Assembly: GCA_945949085.1 (NCBI GenBank)
Contig: CAMFDJ010000002.1
Span: 62,001-126,000 of the forward strand
Length of the DNA stretch: 64,000 bases
Direction: 5' to 3'
DNA from: an uncultured Lachnospiraceae bacterium
GTDB lineage: Bacteria > Bacillota > Clostridia > Lachnospirales > Lachnospiraceae
Positions 27,295 through 37,200 of this stretch are shown one piece after another. Position 1 is the first letter of the stretch, and every line of letters starts with the position of its first letter. A program made the position numbers and the translations under genes. The notes beneath the pieces are model-generated. The model saw only the letters and a list, made by a program, of their open reading frames with translations, did not search any database and was not told the DNA's origin.

Positions 27295-29480
27295 TAACAA
27301 TTGGTATGATGATAGGCGACAGATATGAAATTCTGGAAAAGATCGGCACCGGCGGGATGAGTGATGTGTATAAGGCGAAGTGTCATAAACTCAATCGCTA
27401 TGTGGCAATCAAGATCTTAAAGCAGGAATTTTCCGAGAATACAAACTTTGTTTCTAAATTCCGTGTGGAGGCGCAGGCTGCAGCGGGACTTATGCATCCC
27501 AATATTGTGAATGTCTATGATGTCGGGGAAGAGGAAGGCATCTTCTATATTGTCATGGAGCTTGTGGAAGGTATCACCCTGAAAAATTACATCGAAAAGA
27601 AAGCCAGATTATCCATGAAGGAAGCGATCAGCATTGCCATTCAGGTTTCCATGGGAATTGAGGCGGCTCATAACAACCATATCATCCATCGTGATATCAA
27701 ACCGCAGAATATTCTGATTTCCAAGGAAGGTAAGGTAAAGATAGCCGATTTCGGCATTGCCAAGGCAGCAACATCCAACACTATCACCTCAAATGTCATG
27801 GGCTCTGTGCACTACACCTCACCGGAACAGGCCAGAGGAGGTTTTTCCGATGAGAGAAGTGATATCTATTCGCTGGGATGTACGATGTTTGAGATGCTGA
27901 CGGGGCGTGTGCCTTTTGACGGTGAGACAACAGTTGCGATCGCAATCAAGCATATCCAGGAGGAGATGCCTTCTCCGAGAGAATATGTGTCAGAGATTCC
28001 GGTCTGCGTGGAGAAGATCATTTTCAAATGTACGCAGAAGAGTCCGGATCGCAGATACCAGTCTATGGGAGAACTGATCTCCGATCTGAAGCGTTCTCTG
28101 ATCACGCCGGATGAGGACTTTGTCAAGATCATTTCTGCTGATACGGGCGGAACGACAAAGGTAATTTCCGAGGCGGATATCCAGGAAATCAAAGATAGTA
28201 CAGGAGAAATCGAACTCGGAAGCGGTATGCGCCTAAAAGACAGGGAGGTGCAGAAGCTGACAGATGCCGATCTTGAGGAGGCAGAGCAGGATGCGGATTA
28301 TGCACCGGTGCCACCCAGAAAGAAAAAGGCGACAGCTCCTGAGATAGAAGAAAATGAACCGGAGGAGGATGACGATCCGGCATACGATGATGACTATGAT
28401 GATGACGATGACCCGAAAATGGAACGGATTACGACCATACTTGCCATTGTAGCGGCAGTGATCATTGCAGTGCTTGCACTTGTGCTGGTGGCAAATGTAC
28501 TCATGGGATCTTCCAAAAATTCCGGCAAGAATGAGCCGCAAACGCAGGATACCCAGGTAGAACAGGAAAAAGATACTGTTGCGATGATCAGTGTGGTTGG
28601 CATGAATGTTGAGGAGGCAAAGAGCGCGCTGAATAACATCGGTCTTGGCACAAAGGTGACAAAACAGGAGTCGGATGATGTGGAAGTGGATCTTGTCATC
28701 AGTCAGAGCGTTGCAGAGGGTGAAGAAATTGCAATGTATTCTACCATTGATCTGGTCGTCAGCAGCGGTTCGTCCGGTATCAGTGTCACAGATGTCAGCG
28801 GCATGACGGAGGAAGAAGCAAAGGCAGCACTCAGTGATCTTGGTTTTTCTGTTGTCGTGTCTTCCCAGAGCTCTGACCAGGTTGAGGCAGGAAAAGTGAT
28901 CGCGCAGGATCCGACTGCAGGTTCCAAAGCGGAAAAGGGTGCTACGATCACGCTCACTGTCAGCAGCGGTCCCGAGACTGTGACGGTCAAGGTGCCCGAT
29001 CTGCGCGGCATGACAGAGTCTGCTGCAAAGGAAAAGCTTTCCGGCGCAGGACTGAAATGCGGTACGGTATCAGAGACCTTCAGCGATACGGTCACACAGG
29101 GCTGTGTGGTTTCGCAGAGCTATAGTGCCGATACAGAGGTGGAAGAAGGAACCAGTGTGAATATTCAGCTTTCCGCAGGACCGGAACAGCATACCTATAA
29201 ATATGTGAGCAGTCTGGATGCACCTACGGGATATACAGGCGGAAATGTAACGGTTACAATCAAGGCGACTGACGGAGATACCAGAAGCTTTACTGCAACG
29301 AGCTTCCCGGTAGCAGTTAATGAGACTGGATTCAAAGTGCAATCCGGTACGATCACGTACTCTTATATGGCAAAATCAAAACAGCCTGTCATTGATTCCG
29401 AGACAGGTGAGGAAACCGAGGAAGAGGTGGAAGAGGAAGTTACCACTTCACCTACGACTGTGAACTTTGTGCAGGAGTGA
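27291..29480 (+). CDS. prkC: Ser/Thr protein kinase with PASTA repeats (PrkC/Stk)
   Basis: 729 residues. Cytosolic kinase (about 8-275): GTGGMSDVY loop, VAIKILK, HRDIKPQN near 133, DFGIAKA. A juxtamembrane stretch ends in a very acidic run (DDDYDDDDDPK), followed by one membrane helix (about 382-402). Outside are three PASTA domains (about 430-495, 496-565, 566-640), each with a G-M-x-x-x-x-A core, which in relatives bind muropeptides. A last beta-rich domain (about 645-729) with a Glu-rich loop is not PASTA. It likely senses cell-wall state. prpC lies directly upstream and rsgA downstream. Confidence 0.95.
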   Translation: MITIGMMIGDRYEILEKIGTGGMSDVYKAKCHKLNRYVAIKILKQEFSENTNFVSKFRVEAQAAAGLMHPNIVNVYDVGEEEGIFYIVMELVEGITLKNYIEKKARLSMKEAISIAIQVSMGIEAAHNNHIIHRDIKPQNILISKEGKVKIADFGIAKAATSNTITSNVMGSVHYTSPEQARGGFSDERSDIYSLGCTMFEMLTGRVPFDGETTVAIAIKHIQEEMPSPREYVSEIPVCVEKIIFKCTQKSPDRRYQSMGELISDLKRSLITPDEDFVKIISADTGGTTKVISEADIQEIKDSTGEIELGSGMRLKDREVQKLTDADLEEAEQDADYAPVPPRKKKATAPEIEENEPEEDDDPAYDDDYDDDDDPKMERITTILAIVAAVIIAVLALVLVANVLMGSSKNSGKNEPQTQDTQVEQEKDTVAMISVVGMNVEEAKSALNNIGLGTKVTKQESDDVEVDLVISQSVAEGEEIAMYSTIDLVVSSGSSGISVTDVSGMTEEEAKAALSDLGFSVVVSSQSSDQVEAGKVIAQDPTAGSKAEKGATITLTVSSGPETVTVKVPDLRGMTESAAKEKLSGAGLKCGTVSETFSDTVTQGCVVSQSYSADTEVEEGTSVNIQLSAGPEQHTYKYVSSLDAPTGYTGGNVTVTIKATDGDTRSFTATSFPVAVNETGFKVQSGTITYSYMAKSKQPVIDSETGEETEEEVEEEVTTSPTTVNFVQE

Positions 29481-29483
29481 TGC

Positions 29484-30371
29484 ATGCGGGAAACAGGTAG
29501 AATCATCAAGGGAATTGCGGGTTTCTATTATGTGGCAGATCCGCAAGGGCATGTTTATGAATGTAAAGCAAAAGGAGTTTTTCGCAAAGATGCAGTAAAA
29601 CCGCTTGTGGGAGATGCGGTAGAGTTTGCCATTGTGGACGAAGAGGGAAAGAAGGGGAATATTGAGAAGATATTGCCGAGAAAAAATGAGCTTCTGCGTC
29701 CTGCGGTTGCCAATGTGGATCAGGCACTTGTGATTTTTGCACTGAAAGATCCGGAACCGAATTTCAGACTCTTAGATACATTTCTGGCGCGGATGGTGCT
29801 GACAGGCATACCGGGAATCATCTGTTTTAATAAAACAGATCTGGATGCTGACGGCAGGTTGGCTTTGCAGGTGCGCAGCATATACCGCGGTAGCGGGCAT
29901 GAGCTTGTGTTTACCAGTACAAAGGAGCGAAAAGGTATTGCAGAGCTGGAAGCGCTTCTGAAAGGGAAATGCACGACGGTGGCGGGACCCAGCGGAGTCG
30001 GGAAATCTTCGCTGATCAATCTGTTACAGGAGGATGTGCAGATGGAGACCGGGTGCATCAGCGAAAAAACGGCAAGAGGAAAGCATACGACGCGTCACAG
30101 TGAACTGATTGCGCTTGGGGAAGACGCATTCATTCTGGATACGCCGGGCTTTACCTCTCTTTCGATGGATGATTATGAGAAGGAAGATATTGCAAAGGGG
30201 TTTGCAGAAATAGGCAGGTGGGAGAATGGCTGCAGATTTGCAGGCTGTTCCCACATTCATGAGCCGGACTGCATTGTGAAGGAAAAGCTTGCAGAGGGCA
30301 TGATCAGCAGGCAGCGGTATGAAAGCTATGTGGCAATGTATGAACAATGCAAGGAAAAAAGGAGATATTGA
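29484..30371 (+). CDS. rsgA: Ribosome small-subunit GTPase RsgA (YloQ)
   Basis: 295 residues. Circularly permuted GTPase for late 30S maturation: OB fold (1-70), G4 NKTDLD first, then G1 GPSGVGKSSL near 168, G3 DTPGF, and a zinc knuckle CRFAGCSHIHEPDC at the C-terminus. Starts 3 bases after the kinase stop. RsgA is a known phosphorylation target of PrkC-type kinases in Bacillus, so the position is meaningful. Confidence 0.95.
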   Translation: MRETGRIIKGIAGFYYVADPQGHVYECKAKGVFRKDAVKPLVGDAVEFAIVDEEGKKGNIEKILPRKNELLRPAVANVDQALVIFALKDPEPNFRLLDTFLARMVLTGIPGIICFNKTDLDADGRLALQVRSIYRGSGHELVFTSTKERKGIAELEALLKGKCTTVAGPSGVGKSSLINLLQEDVQMETGCISEKTARGKHTTRHSELIALGEDAFILDTPGFTSLSMDDYEKEDIAKGFAEIGRWENGCRFAGCSHIHEPDCIVKEKLAEGMISRQRYESYVAMYEQCKEKRRY

Positions 30372-30374
30372 CAG

Positions 30375-31037
30375 ATGATGATTTTGGCCCCTTCTATTTT
30401 GGCAGCAGATTTTTCAAAACTTGGTGCACAGATTGTGCAGATTGACAAAGCCGGTGCACAGTACATCCACATTGACGTGATGGACGGACTGTTTGTGCCA
30501 TCCATTTCTTTCGGATTCCCGATCATCCGTTCCATTCGGAAGATTACGGATAAATTTTTCGATGTGCATCTGATGATCACGGAGCCCGAGCGGTACATAG
30601 AGGAATTTGCCGAGGCGGGAGCTGACGGCATTACCATTCATGTGGAAGCATGTAAATGTGTGATTCAGACACTGGAGACAATCCGCAATCTCGGACTGAA
30701 GGCGGGGATTTCCCTGCATCCGCAGACACCGGTTTCCGCGATACTGCCGTATTTAGATCGCGTGGATAAGGTGCTTGTCATGACGGTCAACACAGGATTT
30801 GGCGGACAGAAATACATCGAAGGTTGCACACAGAAAATTGTGGCGCTGAGAAAGGCGGTAGATGAGAGAGGTCTGAACGTGGACATCGAGGTTGACGGAG
30901 GTGTCAATAAGGAAAACGCGGAGCGGATCATTCAGGCGGGAGCCAATATTCTGGTTTCCGGATCAGCTGTGTTTAACGGAGAGCTGATGGAAAATGTGAC
31001 TTATTTCCTCGATGTATTGAAAAAATATGAAGAATAA
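30375..31037 (+). CDS. rpe: Ribulose-phosphate 3-epimerase
   Basis: 220 residues, full length TIM barrel. Interconverts ribulose-5-P and xylulose-5-P. Motifs: LAPSILAADF, HIDVMDGLFVPSISFG (metal His/Asp), HLMI, VNTGFGGQKYI, and DGGVNKEN. Starts 3 bases after rsgA; GGAG lies ten bases before ATG 30375 (a second ATG follows directly). In many Firmicutes a thiamine pyrophosphokinase gene follows; here a terminator follows and thiN is absent. Confidence 0.95.
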   Translation: MMILAPSILAADFSKLGAQIVQIDKAGAQYIHIDVMDGLFVPSISFGFPIIRSIRKITDKFFDVHLMITEPERYIEEFAEAGADGITIHVEACKCVIQTLETIRNLGLKAGISLHPQTPVSAILPYLDRVDKVLVMTVNTGFGGQKYIEGCTQKIVALRKAVDERGLNVDIEVDGGVNKENAERIIQAGANILVSGSAVFNGELMENVTYFLDVLKKYEE

Positions 31038-31043
31038 GATGGG

Positions 31044-31075
31044 AAAGGCAATCTGTAACAGCAGGTTGCCTTTTT
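31044..31075 (+). terminator. Terminator of the murE-rpe operon
   Basis: Stem AAAGGCAATCTG (31044-31055) / CAGGTTGCCTTT (31062-31073) with one G-T pair, 6-nt loop, TTTTT. It is seven bases after the rpe stop and is the first terminator seen since the operon promoter at 17906. Confidence 0.88.
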
Positions 31076-31165
31076 GTAGCGAGGAAGGAAAATGAGCGCG
31101 AGCGAAGCGAGCATTCATTTTCACCCGAGCGAAGCCGGTATGACTGGATGTCCCTGCAAGAATAT

Positions 31166-31173
31166 GGTATAAT
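31166..31173 (+). promoter_or_regulatory. -10 element for the giant surface protein gene
   Basis: TATAAT (31168-31173) is preceded by TGG (31165-31167), giving an extended -10. No good -35 is present (around 31145-31150). It would give a 5' leader of about 90 nt. Confidence 0.6.
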
Positions 31174-31213
31174 GAAATCAAATTTATGCCGATATATATT
31201 TGTAAAATGTGGA

Positions 31214-31246
31214 ATTTGGCAACAGAATCTTTCACGGTTGCCAAAT
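31214..31246 (+). repeat. Perfect 10-bp inverted repeat in the leader of the surface protein gene
   Basis: ATTTGGCAAC (31214-31223) and GTTGCCAAAT (31237-31246) surround a 13-nt loop. It lies between the -10 and the GGAGG at 31254-31258, with no T-run beside the stem. It could be an operator, an RNA-stabilising hairpin, or a translation control. Confidence 0.65.
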
Positions 31247-31269
31247 GTATTTTGGAGGATAAATAAAGG

Positions 31270-34200
31270 ATGAGAAAATATAGGGCAAACGGTATTTCTA
31301 AATGCAAAAGGGAATTCAAGCGTTTTTTATCGTTTTTGATGTGCGTGGCACTGACGATTTCATCATATGAGATACCTACAATAGCAGGGGAGACCATTAC
31401 GATAGAGGAAATTTTGCCGAAAGAAGAATCGGTCAGCGGAAATTGCGGGGAAAATGCTACCTATTACATAGATGATGATGGTGTGTTGCATATCAAAGGA
31501 ACCGGCAGTGTGCAAAGCCTGGAGGAGCTTGGCCCTGCACGTTATGACATATCCGAGGTTGTAATAGAAGGCAGTATCTCTACTCTTGAGAAAGAAGCTT
31601 TTGACGGATTTACGGGACTGAATACTGTAAAAATTGTTTCCATTGCAGATGAATTTACGTTTGGTTCCTATGTTTTTCAAAATTCCACTTCACTTAAAAA
31701 ATTGGATATGAGCGGTGCAGAGACTCGTCGTATCAAGCATGGTACAAAGCCATTTGGATCTTCCGGTGTTCAAGTGGTGCAGCTTCCTTTAGGTAAGGGA
31801 TTGGATACACAAATTGAAGAGGACCTTTTTTTGGAATGCTTCTGGCTTGAGAGCCTGAATGTACCAAATGATAATACTGTGCTGAGCAAAGAGGTTTTGC
31901 GTCGCTCTACGATCGATTCTATTGAGGATGATATGAATCCTATTCAGATTATGTGCAACCTGAATAGTAAGGCGCATCAGTTTTGTGCGGAAACAAGTGG
32001 CTATAATGCTGTGATTGAAGGTGTTCCATATTGGTCGGCAGAGTTTTTGGATGGAGAAGGAAGTGTCATAAAACGAATAAGTGTACCTGACAAAACTGAG
32101 GTAACGCAGGCTGATGCACCTGATTTAGAGGGTGTAACAGGTTGGAGACCATCTTTGGATGATGTTTATTCTGTATGTAATGATATAGCGTTCCAGCCGG
32201 TTTTTGATGAAGTGAGAGCGGAAAACGACATTTCCGCAGAGGGCGATGAGAACAATGTGACATACAGTCTGTCGGACGACGGAGTGCTGACCATTGCGGG
32301 ATATGGTGCGATGAAGGATTTTGCTTCGGCGGCTGATGTGCCATGGTGGGAACAGCGTAATTCCATCCGGGCTGTTGTCTTCAAAGGTGCGATCACACAT
32401 ATCGGAGAAAGGGCTTTTTCGATGTTGCATGGCTGTGATTCGATTTCCTTTGACGGTATCACAGACAATTTTTCAATCGGAGAGCGTGCTTTTTCCAATA
32501 TTCCCATTGAGAGTCTGGATCTGCCTTCCAATGTGACAGAGGTGGGAAACTGGGCGTTTGAAGATGCAACTGTGCTGAAACAGGTGAGTATCCACGGAGG
32601 AGGCCTGAACGGAAACCCGTTTATCGGCGCACCGAAATATGAGGATGAGTATCTGACGGTATCCTTTTACGATACACTGTCCACGAAATTGCGCGTGCAT
32701 CCGGACTATGCGACGGCAAAATTCGGCTACAACACGTCCGGAAAAATGATGAATCTGGTCTTTGACGATTCGAGTGCGATTGAAAACTACAGCAGTAGCA
32801 TTGCATGGGATAAGATCAATGATCTCTATCTGCCGGACGCGGCTGCCTTTGCACAGCTGCCGGCTGCAAAGGATGCGGGGTGCAACGTCGCCTATTCCAT
32901 ACAGGAGGACGGAACGGCGCATATCACCTCCATTCAGAAAACCTCCTTCGCATCGCAGCTGAATCTGCCGGAGACAATTCTGGGACATAAGGTTACATGT
33001 GTAGACTGTGACATTCCGACCGGACTTTCCATCTTGCATACAGGTACGCCGCATGTGACAGGGCAGGACGGCACCTGCGCGCTGTGTGGCAGGCAGCAGT
33101 ATCACATAGAGATGGATCCGGAGGGAGGTAAATACCTGATTTGTGATTTTGATAAACCGACGGATTATTATATTCTTGAGCTTGTGGAAGGATATGATAT
33201 TTACATGTTTGAGCTGACAGAAGATTTCGAGCTTACATCGGACAAAACATTTGAAATTCCTGAGGGCTACACTTTGGTGATTCCCGAAAACGCCACATTT
33301 ACCATAGAACCTGGGGCAGACTTTGTACTGGATGGTACGGTTATTGTGGAAGATGGCGGAAGCTTTTACAATGCAGGTATGATTTCCGGTGACGGAAGCT
33401 TTCAGGGAGATGGCAAATTTGTGACTGTCCCGACTGAGGATACAATCCGGTTTGTCGGAGAAGAAAACTTTTACGAGGGTATGCCCGATTTTGAGATTAT
33501 TTTTGTTTACATCATTGACTGGTTTGACATAGAGTTTGAGGTGGTTTATGAGGATGAGGCAATCGCACAGTCCTATTATGAAAAATTTACAGCCACCACC
33601 GAGTATGAGGAGAGATTCCCGGAAAACTGGACGCGTGTCACAGATGTCAGCAAGCATGGCATCTACCGTTATGTCTATGTAGACCCTGAGACCGGGAAGA
33701 CGGTGAAAAAGCGATTTGAAGTCAGAAAACCTTACGGGAAAGCAACGATCTCCATGGCCGACTGGTATTATGGGGATACTGCATCAAAACCGGTGTATGC
33801 GTCTGATACGAATGCAGACAAAACTCCTTCTGTCTATTATAAAAAGGCATCCGAAGGAGAGAGTGCGTTTACCAGAGTGGTGCCTACAAAGCCGGGGGAT
33901 TACACGGTACGTGTTTCTTATCCCGGAAATGCGGATTATCAGCAGGCAGTTGCTTCGGCGGATTTTACGATCAAAAAGAGACCTGTTATGGTCAAGATAG
34001 CAGATGCCGCAAGAACATACGGGGAAGCAAATCCGCTCACATACGATTATACGATTACCGGAGGCAAGGGACTGACCGGCAGTGATACCATTGATGCGCT
34101 GGGCGTGAAGCCTTATTGCACAGCAACGACGGAAAGTGATGCGGGAACATACGATATTTTGGCATCTGTATCATCTGACAATTATGATGTGACAGTGCAG

Positions 34201-37200
34201 AAGGGTATTTTGACCGTAAAACCCATGACGGCAACGCTGACAGTGGAGTCTTCCTGTCTGCGTTATGAGAAAACGTTTGGCGAGGAGCCGTTTGCACTGA
34301 CAGGGATTACAAAGACCGGAGACGGCACACTGCATTTTGATGTAGATCCTGCAGGGACAGACATCCTTTCTGTAGATGCGCAGGGAAATGTGACGATTCT
34401 GGGAACCGGTGATACAACGGTTATTGTATCGTTACCGGATACTAAGAATGCGACAGGCGCGCTTCCTGCCACTATTACAGTGAGCGTGGCAAAAGCACAG
34501 GCACCGGAGGCAACGGGAAAGGTATACTATTTATGCACGCAGGAAAACGAGATTGCGATATCACTTGCCGATTATCTGCCCGCGGATTGCGGCACAGTGG
34601 ATTACAGTGGATTTGATGCAAGTACACATGTGACGTATCCGCAGGGGGATAAAACCATCTGCAGGGAAACACCAAATGTGGATGGAGAAGGTATGCTTAC
34701 TTTCGTGACAAAAGCACGCGATGCGGAGAGTACAATCGACATCGTGATTCCGGTCAGCATGTCACATTATGAAGATACTGATATCACACTGGAGATCAAT
34801 CTGCTTGAGGAACAGGAAACACGCCTCGCAGACGGCGAAAGTGTACATATTACAGAAGACGGACTCTATTATGGAAATGCACTCGGCAGTCTGACATTTG
34901 CAGATGCAACTTTTGTCGGAACGAAGACGGGTGAAGTAGTGACGGGTACGCTCACATTTGCAAATCCGACCCGAAAACCGCAGGTCGGAAATGGCACCTA
35001 CGATGCAGACTGGATCTTTACCCCGGATGCTTCCTATAACGGACTGTATGCAGAATGTTCCGGCAGCGTGACGATCAGCGTGTATAAGGCAACACCTGTC
35101 ATTAGGGAGATGCCGGTTGTTCTGGAGCAGGTCTATGACCCGGAGAAGACGCTTTCCATGGTGCGTCTGATCGGAGGAGAAACCTATCCGGGCGGAGAGT
35201 GGAGCTGGATAAAACCAAATGCCACCGTAACTTGTGGCAACGCCGGTTATGATGCGCTGTTTACACCGAATGATGAAAATTACGAAAGTGTGATTCGAAG
35301 AATACCGGTCGCCGTACAGCAGGCACAGCCGCAGATTATAGCACAACCGGATACAACTGCGATTACATATAAAGAAACCCTGAAGGCCTCTATGCTTTCG
35401 GGAGGGCAGGCAATCTATCGCTCTACCGTGTCAACTAATTCGCTGACCTATACAATCCCGGGCACCTTTTCCTGGGTGGATGAGACGCTGGTACCTACGA
35501 TTGCGGACAGCGACCTTTCGCAGTACGAGGTATTGTTTACACCGGATGATCCCAATTATGCGCCCGTAAAGACGACAGCGACTGTGCATGTCAAAAAGGC
35601 CGGACTGGCACCGAATTACAAAAATGGTCTGCAGCATCTGCGTGTGAACAATACGATTAAGACAGTTGCAGATGTGACAGGTCTGCCGGTTGACTGGAAA
35701 TGGGAGGAATCAGACAAAATAAAGACGATTTCCCAGAATGATACCTGCACGGTGACTGCCGTTTATGACGGGACGGACAAGGGCAATTATGAATACGAGA
35801 CGATGATCTATGAAATATACAGAGAAGCATGTCAGCAGGGAGAAGAGATTCTCTATACAATGACGGGCGAGAAAGCGCCTACCTGTACAGAGGACGGAAT
35901 CGGACACAGAGCGTGTGCGCTTTGCAAAGATGTGCTGGAGACACATGTGCAGGTAGCGGCTTTGGGACATCAGTACGGTGAGCCGGAGTTTGCCTTCAGC
36001 ATCTCGGAAAATGCTCCGGCAGATACAACAGCGCAGGCAATCTTTACCTGTGAGAGAAGCGGTTGCAGGGAATCGGAAATGGAACACAGACATATGGAAA
36101 ATTGTCAGGTGACCTATGATGAGACAGTGCCGACCTGTGAGCTCGATGGCAACGTCACTTATGTGGCAAAGACGACCTTCCGCGGTCAGGCAGAACAGAA
36201 GACAAAGCTTGTCATCATTCCCAAGCTGGGGCATCTGTATGAGCCGGTCTATTTTGCGGAGCAGGAGCCACAAACGGCGGCAGTAGAAACAGTGATGGCA
36301 GCAGAAACGTTATCTGACAATACAGCAGGGAAAAACTGTTTTGTATGGGGAACAGGAGATCGGACATGCTCGGTTACCTTTGTCTGCAAGCGCTGCCAGA
36401 ATGAGGAAACAGTCACAGAGTCTGCAGACTCTCAGACGACCAGTACCTGTACACAGGACGGCATTAAGACTGTAACAGCAGATATTTGTTTTGCAGGATA
36501 TACGTTGCATGGAGAAAAGCAGGTTTTTGATCCTGCGACGGGCCATCATTTTTACAACAGAGAGTTTACTTTATTCCCTACTTGTACGGAAAGCGGTTAT
36601 TGGACGTTTTCTTGTATTGCCAAGGGATGTACCGCGACACAAAAACAGTATGTCAATCCGCTCGGACACACCGGCGGCACTGCTACGTGTGCACATCCGG
36701 CAGTTTGTGACAGATGTGGGGAAGCCTATGGAGATATTGATCCGGAGCATCATGAGCAGGATGAGATCAGAAATGCCATGGAGCCTTCCTGTCTGTCGGA
36801 CGGGTATACGGGAGATATCTACTGTATGGCATGTCAGAAACTGAAGGAGCAGGGGAAGATAATCTTGAATCCCAATAAGACACATACCTGGGATGAGGGC
36901 GTTGTCGTGCGCGAAGCAACAGTCTTGCAGAACGGGCAGAAGAAATACACCTGCAAAAAGTGTGGTGCGATCCGTCTGCAAATCCTCTATTTTGAGAAAA
37001 AGGATGATTCGGCTGAGCCGGAGAAGCCGGGTGATGGGGAGAAAACAGAAGAGATCGAGGATGACAAAAAAGAGAACATTTATCAGATGGAAGAAGATCC
37101 CAAGGATCCGGGTAAGGTCATTGTCATCTATGTAAAGCCGGTCAAACCGAAAAAAATCATTGTCATTCCGGCTTCCGTTACAATCGGCGGCAAGAAATAT

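Noticed and set aside
32473..33657. 394-residue minus-strand frame opposite the giant surface protein
   Set aside because: Antisense shadow with no domain signature.
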